64,000 nucleotides of DNA from Thauera sp. (GCA_024235615.1 JACKMB010000001.1:744001-808000); one strand, 5' to 3'; counted from the stretch's first letter, positions 11,905 through 21,039 are shown. Translations and numbers: made by a program. The notes: a model not told the origin generated them from the letters alone.

Positions 11905-14199
11905 TCAGGCCCCGGCGTTGCGCGACTCCTTGGCGTCGACCACCGCGAGCGCGGTCATGTTGACCAGCCGTCGCACGGTGGCCGAGGGCGTCACGATATG
12001 CACCGGCTTGGCCGCGCCGAGCAGGATCGGCCCCACCGACACGCCGTCGCCGTTGGCCACCTTCATCAGGTTGAAGGAGATGTTGGCCGCGTCCAGGTTG
12101 GGCATCACGAGCAGGTTGGCCTCGCCCTTCAGGCCCGAATCCGGGTGCAGCTTGTCGCGGATCTCCTCGGACAGGGCGGCGTCGCCGTGCATCTCGCCAT
12201 CGACGTTGAGATCGGGCGAAGTCTCGCGCAGGATCTCGCAGGCACGGCGCATCTTGCGCGCCGAGGCCGAGCTCGAGCTGCCGAAGCTGGAGTGCGACAG
12301 CAGCGCCACGTTGGGCTCGATGCCGAAGCGGCGCAGCTCGTCGGCCGCCATGCGCGCGATCTCGGCGACCTCCTCCGCGCTCGGGCTTTCATTCACGTAG
12401 GTGTCGGTGATGGCCAGCATGCGCTTGGTGAGCAGCAGCAGGTTCATCGCCGCGAACTGCTTGGCCCCCGGGGCGAGGCCGATCACGTCGGCCACCTGCT
12501 TGAGGTGGTAGTCGTAGGAACCGAAGGTGCCGCAGACCAGCGCGTCGGCGTCGCCGCGGCGCAGCATCATGACCCCGATCAGGGTGGTGTCGCGGCGGAT
12601 CTTGGCCTTTGCCAGGTCCGGGGTGACCCCGTCGCGCTTCATCAGCGCGTAGTAGTCGGACCACAGCTCGCGGTAGCGCGGGTCGGACTCGGGGTTGACG
12701 ATCTCGAAGTCGCGCCCCGGCTTGAGGTTGAGGCCGATCTTCTTGATGCGCATCTCGATGACCTCGGGGCGACCGATCAGGATCGGCGCTGCCAGCCCCT
12801 CGTCGAGCACCACGCGCACCGCATGCAGCACGCGCTCGTCCTCGCCCTCGGCGTAGATCACGCGCTTCTGCTCCAGCGGCACCGCCTTGGCGGCCGAGAA
12901 CACCGGCTTCATCACGATGCCGGACTGATAGACGAAAGCGTTGAGACTGGAGGCATAGGCCTCGAGGTCGGCGATCGGCTTGGTCGCCACACCCGAATCC
13001 ATCGCTGCCTTCGCCACCGCGGGCGCGATCTTGACGATCAGGCGCGGGTCGAAGGGCTTCGGGATGATGTACTCGGAGCCGAAGCTGAGCTCCTGGCCGC
13101 CATAGGCGCTGGCGACGATGTCGCTGGCCTCGGCCTCGGCCAGCTCGGCGATCGCCTTCACGCAGGCGAGCTTCATCTCCTCGTTGATCGTGGTCGCGCC
13201 GACGTCGAGCGCACCGCGGAAGATGAAGGGGAAGCACAGCACGTTATTGACCTGGTTCGGGAAGTCCGAACGGCCGGTGGCGACGATGCAGTCGGGGCGC
13301 ACGGCCTTGGCATCGGCCGGCAGGATCTCGGGGTTCGGGTTGGCGAGCGCGAAGATCAGCGGCTTGTCGGCCATCTTCGCCACCATCTCGGGCTTGAGCA
13401 CGCCGGCGGTGGACAGCCCGAGGAAGACGTCGGCGCCGGCGATCACGTCACCCAGCGTGCGACCTTCGGTCTTCTGCGCATAGCGCGCCTTGGTCGGCTC
13501 CATGTTGGGCTCGCGGCCCTCGTAGATGACGCCCTTGGAGTCGCACACGTAGATGTTCTCGCGGCGCAGGCCCACGCTGACCATCATGTCGAGGCAGGCG
13601 ATCGCCGCCGCGCCGGCGCCGGAGCACACCAGCCTGACGTCGGCGATGTTCTTGCCGACCACCTTGAGGCCGTTGACCAGGCCGGCGGCCGAGATGATCG
13701 CGGTGCCGTGCTGGTCGTCGTGGAAGACCGGGATCTTCATGCGCTCGCGCAGCTTCTTCTCGATGTAGAAGCACTCGGGCGCCTTGATGTCCTCGAGGTT
13801 GATGCCGCCCAGCGTGGGCTCGAGCGCGGCGATGATCTCGATCAGCTTGTCGGGGTCGTTCTCCGCCAGTTCGATGTCGAAGACGTCGATATTGGCGAAC
13901 TTCTTGAAGAGGCAGCCCTTTCCTTCCATGACCGGCTTGGAGGCCAGCGGGCCGATGTTGCCCAGGCCGAGCACCGCGGTGCCGTTGGTGACCACGGCGA
14001 CGAGGTTGCCGCGGCTGGTGAGCTCGAAGGCCTCGGCGGGGTCGGCGACGATGGCGTCGCAGGCCGCGGCCACGCCGGGCGAATAGGCGAGCGCGAGGTC
14101 GCGCTGGTTGGTGAGGCCCTTGGTGGGCACCACCGAGATCTTGCCGCGCGTCGGCGAGCGGTGGTAGTCGAGCGCTGCTGTGATGAAATCCTGATCCAT
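11905..14199 (-). CDS. maeB: NADP-dependent malic enzyme, maeB type (malic + phosphotransacetylase-like domains)
   Basis: Oxidatively decarboxylates malate to pyruvate, making NADPH; cytoplasmic, 764 residues. The N-terminal malic domain ([12 protein letters not shown], then [17 protein letters not shown]) and NAD(P)-binding domain ([28 protein letters not shown]) occupy about 1-430. The C-terminal 330 residues are the phosphotransacetylase-like domain ([28 protein letters not shown]) that in MaeB proteins acts as an allosteric acetyl-CoA sensor rather than an enzyme. Length matches E. coli MaeB. It is monocistronic as far as can be seen, divergent from the ParA-like gene. Together with the TRAP systems it suits C4-acid metabolism. 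Confidence 0.96.
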   Translation of the reverse strand: MDQDFITAALDYHRSPTRGKISVVPTKGLTNQRDLALAYSPGVAAACDAIVADPAEAFELTSRGNLVAVVTNGTAVLGLGNIGPLASKPVMEGKGCLFKKFANIDVFDIELAENDPDKLIEIIAALEPTLGGINLEDIKAPECFYIEKKLRERMKIPVFHDDQHGTAIISAAGLVNGLKVVGKNIADVRLVCSGAGAAAIACLDMMVSVGLRRENIYVCDSKGVIYEGREPNMEPTKARYAQKTEGRTLGDVIAGADVFLGLSTAGVLKPEMVAKMADKPLIFALANPNPEILPADAKAVRPDCIVATGRSDFPNQVNNVLCFPFIFRGALDVGATTINEEMKLACVKAIAELAEAEASDIVASAYGGQELSFGSEYIIPKPFDPRLIVKIAPAVAKAAMDSGVATKPIADLEAYASSLNAFVYQSGIVMKPVFSAAKAVPLEQKRVIYAEGEDERVLHAVRVVLDEGLAAPILIGRPEVIEMRIKKIGLNLKPGRDFEIVNPESDPRYRELWSDYYALMKRDGVTPDLAKAKIRRDTTLIGVMMLRRGDADALVCGTFGSYDYHLKQVADVIGLAPGAKQFAAMNLLLLTKRMLAITDTYVNESPSAEEVAEIARMAADELRRFGIEPNVALLSHSSFGSSSSASARKMRRACEILRETSPDLNVDGEMHGDAALSEEIRDKLHPDSGLKGEANLLVMPNLDAANISFNLMKVANGDGVSVGPILLGAAKPVHIVTPSATVRRLVNMTALAVVDAKESRNAGA

Positions 14200-14549
14200 G
14201 TTCTCCCCTCTCGTGTCTGTGAGGTAGCCGTTGTGAGTTCGTCGAGGCCGCGCCGGGATCGCGACGCAGCACAGGCCGTCCCGGGCTTGCCGCTCGGGAG
14301 GCTGGACGCTGTTCGGAACTCGACCGCAGACCTGCTTGTTTTATGTTGGCGCCGTCCGGCTCGGGATCGCCGGCTACCGACGCCCCGGAAGTGTACTCCA
14401 GCGCCCCGACCTTGGACACGCCCGCCGCTGATGCGCAGGATCACGTGGAATCGCGCCTTGCGTCTGCCTGGCGCGCCGGCGGCGCCGGTTTTTGGCAGAA
14501 TGCGGGGCCGGCGAGCAGCCGCGCGCACATGACGACAGGGGAGAAGGCG
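14200..14549. other. 350-bp divergent intergenic region, maeB / parA-like
   Basis: No gene with coding character is seen. An open frame does continue upstream of the ParA start to 14343, but its residues do not resemble the family and it lacks a ribosome-binding site. A short AT-rich patch near 14333-14346 is the only promoter-like stretch; I could not assign clear -35/-10 boxes on either strand. Confidence 0.4.
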
Positions 14550-15329
14550 ATGCGACGGGTGGTATTCAATCAGAAGGGCGGCGTGGGCAAGTCGACGATC
14601 ACCTGCAACCTCGCGGCGATCGCCGCCGCTCAGGGCAAGCGCACCCTGGTGGTGGACCTCGACCCGCAGGGCAACTCCACCCAGTACCTGCTCGGTGCCG
14701 GCGTGGACGGCCTGGATGCGACGCTCGCGGACTTCTTCGACCAGACGCTCAACTTCAAGCTCAACCCGCGCGACACCGCGGAGTTCGTCGTCGCCACCCC
14801 CTTCGAGCGCCTGCACGTGATGCCCTCGCATCCGCAGCTCGAGGAGCTGCAGTCGAAGCTGGAGTCGCGCTACAAGATCTACAAGCTGCGCGACGCTCTT
14901 GAGGAGCTGGCGCAGGACTTCGACTGCGTCTTCATCGACACCCCGCCCGCGTTGAACTTCTTCACCCGCTCGGCGCTGATCGCCGCCGATGCCTGCCTGA
15001 TCCCCTTCGATTGCGACGAGTTCTCCCGCAAGGCGCTGTACTCGCTGCTCGAGAACGTGCAGGAGATCAAGTCCGACCACAACCGCGGCCTCGAGGTCGA
15101 AGGCATCGTGGTCAACCAGTTCCAGCCGCGCGCCAGCCTGCCGCAGAAGGTGGTGCAGGAGCTCATCGACGAGGGCCTGCCGGTGCTGCAGCCCTACCTG
15201 TCGGCCTCGATCAAGATCAAGGAATCGCACGAGCAGGCCAAGCCGATGATCCACCTCGACCCGAAGCACAAGCTGTCGCAGGAGTTCGTCGCGCTTCACG
15301 ACACCCTGGCCCGCAAGTACGGCACCTGA
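14550..15329 (+). CDS. ParA-family (ParA/Soj) ATPase, orphan
   Basis: Cytoplasmic deviant-Walker ATPase of 259 residues. The start at 14550 puts the hallmark FNQKGGVGKSTITCNLA at residues 5-21, as expected for ParA/Soj, and is preceded by AGGGGAG 6 bp upstream. DLDPQGNSTQYLLG (Walker A' region) and FIDTPPALNFFTRSAL (Walker B) are intact. No parB, parS cluster or minC/minE lies beside it, so it is probably an accessory positioning ATPase and not the chromosomal ParA, which would sit with parB near the origin. Partner unknown. Its stop is followed immediately by a REP array. Confidence 0.88.
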   Translation: MRRVVFNQKGGVGKSTITCNLAAIAAAQGKRTLVVDLDPQGNSTQYLLGAGVDGLDATLADFFDQTLNFKLNPRDTAEFVVATPFERLHVMPSHPQLEELQSKLESRYKIYKLRDALEELAQDFDCVFIDTPPALNFFTRSALIAADACLIPFDCDEFSRKALYSLLENVQEIKSDHNRGLEVEGIVVNQFQPRASLPQKVVQELIDEGLPVLQPYLSASIKIKESHEQAKPMIHLDPKHKLSQEFVALHDTLARKYGT

Positions 15330-15340
15330 GCCCCGCGACA

Positions 15341-15760
15341 TAAGGCGCTCCGGGACGCGTCGTGGTTCATGTAGGAGCGCCGGCCGGCGCGAAGGCGGCG
15401 GCGCAGTGCTGCACGCGCGGCATTTACCGAACCGCCGGGTTCGCAGCTGCCGCAGCTCCTACAGGCGATCCGGGACGCGTGGCGGTTCATGTAGGAGCGC
15501 CGGCAGGCGCGAAAGCGGCGGCGCAGTGCTGCACGCGCGTCATTTACCGAACCGCCGGATTCGCAGCTGCCGCAGCTCCTACAGGCGATCCGGGACGCGT
15601 GGCGGTTCATGTAGGAGCGCCGGCAGGCGCGAACGCGGCGGCGGGGTTCTGCACGCGCGCCGATTGCTATACCGCCGGGTTCGCAGCTGCCGCAGCTCCT
15701 ACAGGCGATCCGGGACGCGGGGTGGTTCATGTAGGAGCGCCGGCAGGCGCGAACGCGGCG
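15341..15760 (+). repeat. Tandem REP/inverted-REP array, 120-bp period, about 3.5 units
   Basis: GTAGGAGCGCCGG recurs at 15371, 15491, 15611 and 15731, exactly 120 bp apart. Each unit has a forward arm (GTAGGAGCGCCGGCAGGCGC then GAA), a spacer of about 46 bp, an inverted second arm (complement of GTAGGAGCTGCGGCAGCTGC then GAA) and a 28-bp spacer. Both arms start with GTAG followed by an imperfect palindrome, the architecture of REP sequences mobilised by RAYT transposases. The array fills the gap between the convergent parA-like and AI-2E transporter stop codons and could help end transcription. No transposase gene is present in the window. Confidence 0.9.
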
Positions 15761-15762
15761 GA

Positions 15763-16884
15763 TCAGGATCGTCCGGCGTCCTCGCCCTCCTCCCGCCCCC
15801 CGGCGGGCGAGGCGATGGCGGCGAGGCGGGCGAACTCGGACTCCTCCAGCCACTCGCGCCACACCGCCATCAGCACCGCCAGCACCACCGGGCCGAGGAA
15901 GAGCCCGACCAGGCCGAACGCGGCCAGGCCGCCGAGCACGCCGAACATCACCAGCAGGAAGGGGATGCGCGTGGCGTTGCTGATCACCAGCGGGCGCACC
16001 AGGTTGTCCACCCAGCTCACCACCAGCGCGCCCCACAGCAGCAGGCCGATGCCCTCGACGGTGTTGCCGGTGAGCAGCAGCCACACCCCGATCGAACCCC
16101 ATGCGAAGGGTGTGCCGAAGGGGATCATCGCGATCACCGCGGTGATCGCCCCCATCAGCACCGGCGCCGGCACGCCCGCCCACCAGTAGCCCAGGCCGGC
16201 GACGAAGCCCTGGCCGATCGCGGTCGCGATCAGGCCCCACACCACCGCCTTGGTCATCCCGCCCACCGCCGCCAGATAGGGGTCGAGGCGCTCGCCGAGG
16301 AAGCGGCGCAGCACCGCGACCACCTGCTCCAGCACGTACTCGCCGTCACGGTAGAGGAAGAACACCGTGATGAGCGCGAAACCCAGCTTGGCCGCGTTGC
16401 GCCCGACGTCGCCGATCAGCGTCAGCACGAGATCGCTGCCCTGGCGCACCCACTCGGTGAGCTGGGTGCGCAGCGCCTCCGGCTCGCGGGTGAGTTCGCC
16501 CAGCATCGCCTGCAGGTCGTCGCCGATCCATGGCAGCGTGCGCACGAACTCGGGCAGCACGAAGGCGCCCTCGCGGATCTGCGCCGTGACCGCGGCGATC
16601 GCCACGCCGACCTCGGTGCGCAGCAGCATGCCGATCCACAGCGCGGGCAGCACGAAGGCCGCGCTCAGCAGCAAGGTCATCAGCAGCGCGGTGATCGTGG
16701 GGTAGCGCGGCAGCCGCGCGCGCAGCTGGCGGTGAGCCGGCCAGGTGGCGTAGGCGATGATCACCGCCCACGCCACCGGCACGATGAAGAGGTGCAGCAC
16801 AGCGTAGCTCAGCAGCAGCAGGCCGCCGAGGAGGAAGCCGAGGATGACGCGGCGGACGACCTTCTCGGCGACCTGGTCGATCAT
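15763..16884 (-). CDS. AI-2E family transporter (UPF0118/PerM-type permease)
   Basis: Inner-membrane protein of 373 residues with about eight hydrophobic segments: paired helices near the N terminus (ILGFLLGGLLLLSYAVLHLFIVPVAWAVIIAYATW), a soluble amphipathic middle (about 100-190), and a conserved C-terminal cluster including AVIAMIPFGTPFAWG and the PLVISNATRIPFLLVMFGVLGGL signature of this family. Family members have been linked to autoinducer-2 export or Na+/H+ antiport; substrate here is not predictable. Its ATG overlaps the upstream CorC-like stop (ATGA), so the pair is translationally coupled. Confidence 0.88.
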   Translation of the reverse strand: MIDQVAEKVVRRVILGFLLGGLLLLSYAVLHLFIVPVAWAVIIAYATWPAHRQLRARLPRYPTITALLMTLLLSAAFVLPALWIGMLLRTEVGVAIAAVTAQIREGAFVLPEFVRTLPWIGDDLQAMLGELTREPEALRTQLTEWVRQGSDLVLTLIGDVGRNAAKLGFALITVFFLYRDGEYVLEQVVAVLRRFLGERLDPYLAAVGGMTKAVVWGLIATAIGQGFVAGLGYWWAGVPAPVLMGAITAVIAMIPFGTPFAWGSIGVWLLLTGNTVEGIGLLLWGALVVSWVDNLVRPLVISNATRIPFLLVMFGVLGGLAAFGLVGLFLGPVVLAVLMAVWREWLEESEFARLAAIASPAGGREEGEDAGRS

Positions 16885-18224
16885 GCGCTCTCGCTCCGAT
16901 CTTCCGTTCCGGCTTCCTGCTCGGCGCCGATCCCGTCGGCCGGCTCGGGCAGGCGACTCGCCAGCACCTTGTCGATGCGCTTGCCGTCGAGGTCGATCAC
17001 CTCCAGCCGCCAGCTCTCCCAGGTGGCGATGTCGCCCGTGCCCGGCAGGCGGCCGAGCAGCCACATCACCATGCCCGACAGCGTGTGGTAGCGCCCCTTT
17101 TCCTCTTCCGGCACGGTCTTGATGCCGAGGCGGTCCTTGAGCTCCACGATCGGGATCAGGCCGTCGAGCAGCCAGGAGCCGTCCTCGCGCTGCACCGCCC
17201 AAGCCTCCTCGGTATCCTGCGGCAGGAACTCGCCGGTCACCGACTCGATCACGTCGTGCAGCGTGACCATGCCCTGGATCTCGCCGTATTCATCGATCAC
17301 GAACACGGTGTAGGTGCCCGACGAGCGGAACTGGTCGAGCAACTCCATGCCGGTGAGCGACTCGGGCACGTACACGGCGGGCTGCAGGTCCTTGGCGAGG
17401 TCGATCGGCTCGCCGCGCAGGGACTGGTTGAAGAGCTTCTTGGCGCTGGCGATGCCGAGGATGTCGTCGAGTCCGCCACGGCACACCGGAAAGCTGGAGT
17501 AGGACGACGACGCTACCAGCTCGAGGTTCTCCTCCAGCGGCCGATTCAGGTCGAGCGACACGATGTCCGCGCGCGGCACCATCAGCGAGCCGATCTGGCG
17601 ATCGTCGAGGCGGAACACGTTGCGAACCATGTCGTGCTCGCTCTTCTCGATCACGCCGGCCTCGGAGCCCTCGACCAGCATGGCGTGGATCTCCTCCTCG
17701 GTCACGCTCGGGCCGGTGCTTTCGCGCTGGCCCATGATGCGCAGCAGCAGGGCAGTCGATCCGGCGAGCAGATACACGAAGGGCCGCGACGCGATCGACA
17801 GCACATTCATCGGCCGCGCCACCAGTCGGGCGATGCCCTCGGGGTCGATCTGGCCGATGCGCTTCGGCACCAGCTCGCCGACCACGATCGACACATAGGT
17901 GATCACCACCACGACCAGCACGGTCGAGCCGATCTCGCTCACGCGCTGCTCCATGCCCATCACCTGCAGCCAGTCGGCGAGCGGTCCGGCGAGCGCGGCC
18001 TCGCCGACGATGCCGTTGAGCACGCCGATCGAGGTGATGCCGATCTGGATCGTGGACAGAAAGCGGGTCGGGTCCTCGCCGAGCTTGATCGCCACCTCGG
18101 CCGCACCGTCGCCCTCCTCGGCCAGGCGTGCGAGCCGCGCCCGGCGCGCAGTGACGAGCGCGATCTCGGACATGGCGAAGACGCCGTTGAGGACGATGAG
18201 GCCGATCAGGAAGAGGATTTCCAT
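16881..18224 (-). CDS. CNNM/CorC (HlyC/CorC) family transport protein
   Basis: Membrane protein of 447 residues. Domain order: CNNM/DUF21 transmembrane domain (about 1-190; MEILFLIGLIVLNGVFAMSE start, GELVPKRIGQ motif), two CBS domains (about 210-335; MVPRADIVSLDLN and FVIDEYGEIQGMVTLHDVIE), then a CorC_HlyC transporter-associated domain (about 345-430). Family members act in Mg2+/Co2+ efflux or homeostasis; the hemolysin label is historical. The start at 18224 was chosen because it begins the DUF21 domain at its usual place. It shares an operon with the downstream AI-2E permease (4-bp overlap). Confidence 0.9.
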   Translation of the reverse strand: MEILFLIGLIVLNGVFAMSEIALVTARRARLARLAEEGDGAAEVAIKLGEDPTRFLSTIQIGITSIGVLNGIVGEAALAGPLADWLQVMGMEQRVSEIGSTVLVVVVITYVSIVVGELVPKRIGQIDPEGIARLVARPMNVLSIASRPFVYLLAGSTALLLRIMGQRESTGPSVTEEEIHAMLVEGSEAGVIEKSEHDMVRNVFRLDDRQIGSLMVPRADIVSLDLNRPLEENLELVASSSYSSFPVCRGGLDDILGIASAKKLFNQSLRGEPIDLAKDLQPAVYVPESLTGMELLDQFRSSGTYTVFVIDEYGEIQGMVTLHDVIESVTGEFLPQDTEEAWAVQREDGSWLLDGLIPIVELKDRLGIKTVPEEEKGRYHTLSGMVMWLLGRLPGTGDIATWESWRLEVIDLDGKRIDKVLASRLPEPADGIGAEQEAGTEDRSESA

Positions 18225-18406
18225 GGGTTCGAGGTGGTTGAAAAAGGGGGCGCCGACGAGCGCCCGGGCATGACGGGCGGGCCGGACGCCGCCGATGATG
18301 CCCCAGCCGGCACGGGGTGTCGACCGCGCCCCTGCGCCCCGCGCCCGCTCGCTGCTGCAGCGCAACACCTGGAAGCCATGGACCGCAGCGATCGACTTCG
18401 ACGGCG

Positions 18407-18436
18407 TTGACACTCCCGCAGCGCAACAGACACAAT
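18407..18436 (+). promoter_or_regulatory. Sigma70 promoter for the riboswitch-terC transcript
   Basis: A perfect TTGACA (18407-18412) is followed after 18 bp by CACAAT (18431-18436). The predicted start near 18443 lies just before the first conserved base of the riboswitch at 18449, which supports the assignment. Confidence 0.7.
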
Positions 18437-18448
18437 CCTGCCCATCAA

Positions 18449-18582
18449 GGGGAGTAGCTTTTCCGCTCCGGCATCGTCAATACGGCAGATCGGTCTTCCG
18501 ACCGTCTCCCGGTGCCGGGGGCAACGCTCGAATCCGTTCGGCCGTTGCAAGCGAGACCTTGCCCGAGGGGCAAGGTCCGTGC
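18449..18582 (+). ncRNA. yybP-ykoY (Mn2+-sensing) riboswitch aptamer
   Basis: The leader opens with the hallmark GGGGAGTAG (18449-18457), has the internal CGTCAATACGG element (about 18475), and a long hairpin with GAGACCTTGCC pairing to GGCAAGGTC (18553-18577). These match the conserved elements of the yybP-ykoY class, which binds Mn2+ and often precedes terC/alx or mntP genes; the downstream gene here is terC-family. The presence of a typical intrinsic terminator immediately after the aptamer points to transcriptional control. The class call rests on motif recognition, not on a covariance-model search. Confidence 0.87.
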
Positions 18583-18596
18583 ATCGAAGCGCGCCA

Positions 18597-18634
18597 GGGT
18601 CTGTGTCCGTCGGGAACAGGCCCTTTTTGTTTTT
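18597..18634 (+). terminator. Intrinsic terminator forming the riboswitch expression platform
   Basis: GGGTCTGT (18597-18604) pairs with ACAGGCCC (18616-18623), with one G-U pair, and is followed by TTTTTGTTTTT. It lies between the aptamer and the terC ribosome-binding site (GGAG, 18639-18642), so readthrough must be permitted, presumably by Mn2+ binding, for terC expression. Confidence 0.85.
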
Positions 18635-18648
18635 GTGCGGAGCGCGCG

Positions 18649-19626
18649 ATGGAATCGATCGGAACGTGGTGGATGTGGGCGGCCTTTGCCGCCATCGTGG
18701 TAACGATGCTGCTGGTGGACCTGTTCGCCTTCGGCGGCGGCAAGCAGCACCGGGTGTCGCTGAAGGAGGCGGCGGGCTGGTCCCTCGCCTGGGTCACGGT
18801 GGCGATGCTGTTCGCGGCCGGTCTGTGGTGGTACCTCGACGGCACGCTCGGGCGTGCGCTGGCCAACGAGCAGGCGACTGCCTTCGTCACCGGCTATCTG
18901 GTGGAGAAGTCGCTGGCGGTCGACAACGTCTTCGTGTGGATGATGATCTTCAGCTTCTTCGCGGTGCCGCTGGAACTGCAGCGCCGCGTACTGCTGTACG
19001 GCATCGTCGGCGCGATCGTGCTGCGCACGATCATGATCTTCGCGGGCAGCTGGCTGATCAGCGAGTTCCACTGGCTGCTCTACGTCTTCGGCGCCTTCCT
19101 GATCGTCACCGGCATCAAGATGGCGTGGTTCTCCGAGCACGACCCCGACCTCGAGAAGAATCCCCTCATCCGCTGGATCCGCAACCACTACCCGATCACC
19201 GAGAAGCTGGAAGGCGAGCGCTTCTTCGTGGTGCGCGACGGCGTGCGCATGATGACGCCGCTCTTCCTCGCGCTCGTGCTGGTCGAGATCTCGGATGTGA
19301 TCTTCGCGGTCGACAGCATCCCGGCGATCTTCGCGATCACCACCGACCCGTTCATCGTGCTGACCTCCAACCTGTTCGCGATCCTCGGCCTGCGCGCGAT
19401 GTACTTCCTGCTCGCCGACCTCGGCGACCGCTTCGAGCTGCTCAAGTACGGCCTGGCCGCGATCCTGGTCTTCATCGGCACCAAGATGCTGATCGTCGAG
19501 TGGTTCAAGATCCCGGTGCTGGTGTCGCTGTCGGTGGTCGCCACCATCCTGGCGTGCTCGGTGTTCGCCAGCCTGTGGTACACGGCGCGCAAGCAGAAGG
19601 AAGCGGCCACGACGCGCGCGGGCTGA
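18649..19626 (+). CDS. TerC/Alx-family membrane protein
   Basis: Integral inner-membrane protein of 325 residues with about nine hydrophobic segments. TerC-family signatures are present: the acidic membrane motif EKSLAVDNVFVW (about residue 84), and the second copy EISDVIFAVDSIPAIFAIT (about 218), each carrying intramembrane acidic residues; YFLLADLGDRFELLKYG is also typical of Alx. Alx relatives take part in Mn2+ export or metal homeostasis. The start at 18649 has GGAG 6 bp upstream. Control by the upstream Mn2+ riboswitch and terminator supports a manganese role over tellurite resistance, the historical name of the family. Confidence 0.93.
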   Translation: MESIGTWWMWAAFAAIVVTMLLVDLFAFGGGKQHRVSLKEAAGWSLAWVTVAMLFAAGLWWYLDGTLGRALANEQATAFVTGYLVEKSLAVDNVFVWMMIFSFFAVPLELQRRVLLYGIVGAIVLRTIMIFAGSWLISEFHWLLYVFGAFLIVTGIKMAWFSEHDPDLEKNPLIRWIRNHYPITEKLEGERFFVVRDGVRMMTPLFLALVLVEISDVIFAVDSIPAIFAITTDPFIVLTSNLFAILGLRAMYFLLADLGDRFELLKYGLAAILVFIGTKMLIVEWFKIPVLVSLSVVATILACSVFASLWYTARKQKEAATTRAG

Positions 19627-19740
19627 AGCTCGCCGGCCGGGACGGCAGGGACGGGACGTCGCACGCCCGCCCCCGCCGTCGCGGCGCCGTCGGTCCGCCT
19701 GTTTCTTCACCCCTGAAACCGCACGCATCCTGCTCGTCAA

Positions 19741-20586
19741 ATGACTGCCAACCTCCAACGCCTCGTCGAATCCGCCGCCTTCCAGCGCTTCATCGTCGCG
19801 GTGATCGTCGTCAACGCGATCACCCTCGGCCTCGAGACCTCCCCGACCGCCATGCAGCAGGCCGGCGGACTGCTGCTCGCGCTCGACCGCACCGCACTCG
19901 CCATCTTCGTGGTCGAGATCGTGCTCAAGCTCATCGTCTACCGCCAGCGCTTCTTCCGCAGCGGCTGGAACGTCTTCGACTTCACCATCGTCGCGATCAC
20001 CCTCGCCCCCACCGGCGAAGGCCTGCAGGTGCTGCGCTCGCTGCGCATCCTGCGTGCGCTGCGCCTGGTGTCGGTGGTGCCCTCGATGCGCAAGGTGGTC
20101 AACGCCTTGCTGCGCGCCATCCCCGGCATGAGCTCGGTGCTCACCCTGCTGCTGCTCGTGTTCTACGTCGCCGCGGTGATGAGCACCAAGCTGTTCGGCG
20201 CGAGCTTCCCGGACTGGTTCGGCAGCGTCGGCGAATCCTTCTACACCCTGTTCCAGGTCATGACCCTGGAGTCGTGGTCGATGGGCATCGTCCGCCCGGT
20301 CATGGAGGTCTACCCCTACGCGTGGATCTTCTTCGTCCTCTTCATCCTGCTCACCACCTTCGCGGTGCTCAACCTCTTCATCGCCATCGTGGTCGATTCG
20401 ATGAGCGCGGTGGAGCACGAAGAGCAGGAGCAGACGCGCGAGCTGGTCAGCGTGGACCACGACGCGGTGCTCGCCGAGCTGCGCGCCATCCGCGCCGAGC
20501 TGGCGGAACTGCGGGGCGAGCGCACGGATGATTCGGCCGCTGCGCCTGCTGCGGTCAGCGCGGGATCGACTGCAAGGCCGGGCTGA
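19741..20586 (+). CDS. Voltage-gated sodium channel (NaChBac/NavAb type)
   Basis: Single-domain six-transmembrane ion channel of 281 residues that should assemble as a homotetramer. S1-S3 span about 15-95 (FIVAVIVVNAITLGLET; WNVFDFTIVAITL). S4 is the voltage sensor LRSLRILRALRLVS with Arg every third residue, continuing to VPSMRKVV. The pore holds the selectivity filter TLESWSM (about residue 178), identical to that of NavAb and diagnostic of bacterial Na+ channels. S6 (LFILLTTFAVLNLFIAIVVDSM) is followed by an acidic neck and a predicted C-terminal coiled coil (DHDAVLAELRAIRAELAELRGE). It follows terC at a 114-bp distance with no obvious terminator between. Confidence 0.93.
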   Translation: MTANLQRLVESAAFQRFIVAVIVVNAITLGLETSPTAMQQAGGLLLALDRTALAIFVVEIVLKLIVYRQRFFRSGWNVFDFTIVAITLAPTGEGLQVLRSLRILRALRLVSVVPSMRKVVNALLRAIPGMSSVLTLLLLVFYVAAVMSTKLFGASFPDWFGSVGESFYTLFQVMTLESWSMGIVRPVMEVYPYAWIFFVLFILLTTFAVLNLFIAIVVDSMSAVEHEEQEQTRELVSVDHDAVLAELRAIRAELAELRGERTDDSAAAPAAVSAGSTARPG

Positions 20587-20616
20587 TCCGTGACAGGGCG
20601 CGCCTGCTGCGTGCCC

Positions 20617-21021
20617 TCAGCGCTTGACCTCGAGCAGCTCGATCACGAAGTTCAGCGTGCTGTCGGGCGGGATGCGGCCCGGCACGCCGCGGCTGCCGTA
20701 GGCGGTCGCGGGCGGGCACACGATGCGCACCGCGCCGCCCGGCTTCATCTGCTGCAGCACCTCCTGCCAGCACGGCACCAGCGCCTCCAGCGGCAGCTCG
20801 GCAGGGCGGCCGCGGCTGTAGGAGCTGTCGAACTCCTTGCCGTCGGCGAGCGTGCCCTGGTAATGCACGCGCACCACGTCGGCCAGCGTCGGCGACGCGC
20901 CGGTCTCCCCCACGCGGTAGGTCTCGACGGTGATGCCCGAGGGCAGGGTCGTGGTCTGTGGGCCGGCGGCGATCGCGCCGGTGAGGGGAAGCAGGGCGAG
21001 GGCAGAAAGCAGTCGGCGCAT
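20617..21021 (-). CDS. FKBP-type peptidyl-prolyl cis-trans isomerase, exported
   Basis: Prolyl isomerase of 134 residues with an N-terminal signal peptide (LLSALALLPLTGAIAAG, cleaved near residue 19-20), so probably periplasmic. The single FKBP domain shows VRVHYQGTLADGKEFDSSYSRG, an ELPLEALVPCWQEVLQQMKPGG segment in place of the usual VIPGW loop, and the AYGSRGVPGRIPPDSTLNFVIELLEV ending. The replacement of VIPGWxE by LVPCWQE leaves the hydrophobic pocket largely preserved but introduces Cys. It lies 18 bp downstream of the PIN toxin gene, so it may be transcribed with that toxin-antitoxin pair. Confidence 0.9.
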   Translation of the reverse strand: MRRLLSALALLPLTGAIAAGPQTTTLPSGITVETYRVGETGASPTLADVVRVHYQGTLADGKEFDSSYSRGRPAELPLEALVPCWQEVLQQMKPGGAVRIVCPPATAYGSRGVPGRIPPDSTLNFVIELLEVKR

Positions 21022-21039
21022 GTCGAGAACTCCGGGAAT

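Noticed and set aside
14343-14549. N-terminal extension of the ParA-like protein
   Set aside because: The extra 69 residues have no family likeness. The ATG at 14550 has a proper ribosome-binding site and gives the normal ParA start.
15341-15760. CRISPR array
   Set aside because: Spacers are the same in every unit rather than unique, the unit is 120 bp, and no cas genes are near.
15406-17091. Very long open frames running through the REP array and the antisense of the AI-2E permease
   Set aside because: Repeat period (120 bp) is a multiple of three, so a frame that is open in one unit stays open in all. The residues are repetitive and match no family.
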